Source of the DNA: Plasmodium brasilianum | Taxonomy: Eukaryota > Apicomplexa > Aconoidasida > Haemosporida > Plasmodiidae | NCBI RefSeq assembly: GCF_023973825.1 | Contig: NC_090125.1 | Span: 3,383,412-3,447,411 of the forward strand | Length of the DNA stretch: 64,000 nt | Reading direction: 5' to 3' | Part shown: piece after piece, positions 63,042 through 64,000 of the stretch | How positions within the stretch are numbered: the first letter of the stretch is position 1 | Layout of the letters: each line of letters opens with the position of its first letter | Position numbers and translations under genes: made by a program | The notes under the pieces: generated by a model | What the model was told of the DNA's origin: nothing | The model's database searches: none | The model's input: only the letters and a program-made list of their open reading frames with translations

Positions 63042-64000
63042 TTTTTAAACTTATGCATTATAATCATAAGAGAATAGTATAAATGTAATGAAATAATAGT
63101 ACGCATGCATATATAAAGTTGTATACGATATGTGCAGTTGCAGTGGTAATGACTAAAATTGTTAGACAAAGAAAAGAAAAAAAGAAAATTGGAAAATTAT
63201 CATTATTAAGCATGTATCTTTTTTATCGGACAAAAGCTTTAAAAACATGAAATATAATGTTCCTCAAAATATTAGAACTCTTCAGTTAGGAGAAAATTAT
63301 TTCCCATGTCCATAAATTTATTTCAATTTTGCATTTGCCGGAAAATGTATAATAAATACGAATTAAAAAGTACTATACTGAATTTTGTCATAGAATTACA
63401 GAAACATTAAGTCGTCAGTTAAAAAGCATTCAGAATTTTAAATCATAAATGGAAAGAGTGCGATTTTCCCCATCCTATTATTCGCAATTTTCATTATTAT
63501 TTCATTTCGTTTAATTTCATTTTCTTCTTTTTTTTTTTTTTTTTGATGCGTATAAATTTTGCGAAAATAATTTTACATCTTATATGTTATGTAAAAAAAA
63601 AAAAAAAAAAGAATACATTAACTCTTTACTATTATTACAAAAGCCTGAAGCTTAAAAAGTAACTTCAACACTGTTTTCAAAAGTATATGAAAATTAAATA
63701 AGTTCGCAAGAAGAAAATTACTTCTTTAATTAATGAGAGTAATTACGTTATTGTCTAAAATATATACAATATGATGATATAAAATAATAACAATGATAAT
63801 ATATGTTCCCATTTTGGATGTAAGACATAATGTTAAAACTATTTAATATATAATTTATTGAAGTCTTCAATAACATTCTCACAAATTTTGACTAAATCTT
63901 AATTATTTTTATCAAAAACTAGGTATATTTAATGTGTTCCACATTTTAATAGTAAATGTCCGGTTCGTATATCCTGAACGGGCATTCATATTTGAGATTA
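63042..64000. other. Intergenic, right edge
   Basis: 5' flank of the rotatin-like gene, AT-rich with poly-T at 63529-63544 and poly-A at 63594-63610. No gene seen up to the window end. Confidence 0.65.

Overview
The window is a piece of a Plasmodium chromosome. The base composition is extremely AT-rich, with long poly-A/T and (AT)n runs, Asn-rich low-complexity inserts, short introns with GT...AG ends, and gene products typical of the genus. The gene order (ASCC3-like helicase, copper transporter, 2-Cys peroxiredoxin, LOTUS protein, DNA primase small subunit, GET4, CPSF3, metacaspase-like protein, SEC62) matches my memory of a block on P. falciparum chromosome 14 (around PF3D7_14381xx to 14391xx). 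The composition and abundant satellites suggest a non-falciparum species such as P. malariae or P. ovale, but this is not proven. All exon structures below were assembled by hand from reading-frame phase and splice signals, and all intron phases close.

Layout. 1-12 kb: four genes on the minus strand: the 5' part of a Ski2/ASCC3-type helicase (cut by the window edge), a CTR copper transporter (2 exons), cytosolic 2-Cys peroxiredoxin TPx1, and a 694-residue LOTUS/OST-HTH protein (4 exons) whose two large introns carry different satellites. 12-17.8 kb: a gene-poor stretch dominated by a 0.8 kb purine satellite and a 0.5 kb 22-bp minisatellite. 17.8-24.6 kb: DNA primase small subunit (15 exons, minus) and GET4 (minus), with two unexplained coding-like islands between them. 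26.5-29.4 kb: CPSF3 (plus). 31.3-38.3 kb: metacaspase-like MCA2 (4 exons, minus). 38.3-45.5 kb: a 7.2 kb non-coding stretch between the divergent MCA2 and SEC62 genes. It holds tRNA-Met(CAU) with a GC-rich two-hairpin RNA element directly downstream, and a tRNA-Sec(UCA). 45.5-48.9 kb: SEC62 (3 exons, plus) and an organellar ribosomal protein bL20 (2 exons, plus). 49.2-63.0 kb: a 4354-residue giant protein on the minus strand (3 exons) whose N-terminus looks like rotatin. The last 1 kb is intergenic.

Functionally this is a mixed housekeeping block: DNA replication priming, mRNA 3'-end processing, tail-anchored and post-translational ER targeting (GET4, SEC62), redox defence, copper uptake, organelle translation and selenocysteine decoding. 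It also holds three less understood proteins: a LOTUS-domain protein, a metacaspase homologue that appears to have lost its catalytic dyad, and a rotatin-like protein.

The observations I rate highest are the paired hairpin RNA downstream of tRNA-Met, the tRNA-Sec gene, the LOTUS protein, the rotatin-like giant, and the degenerate metacaspase active site.
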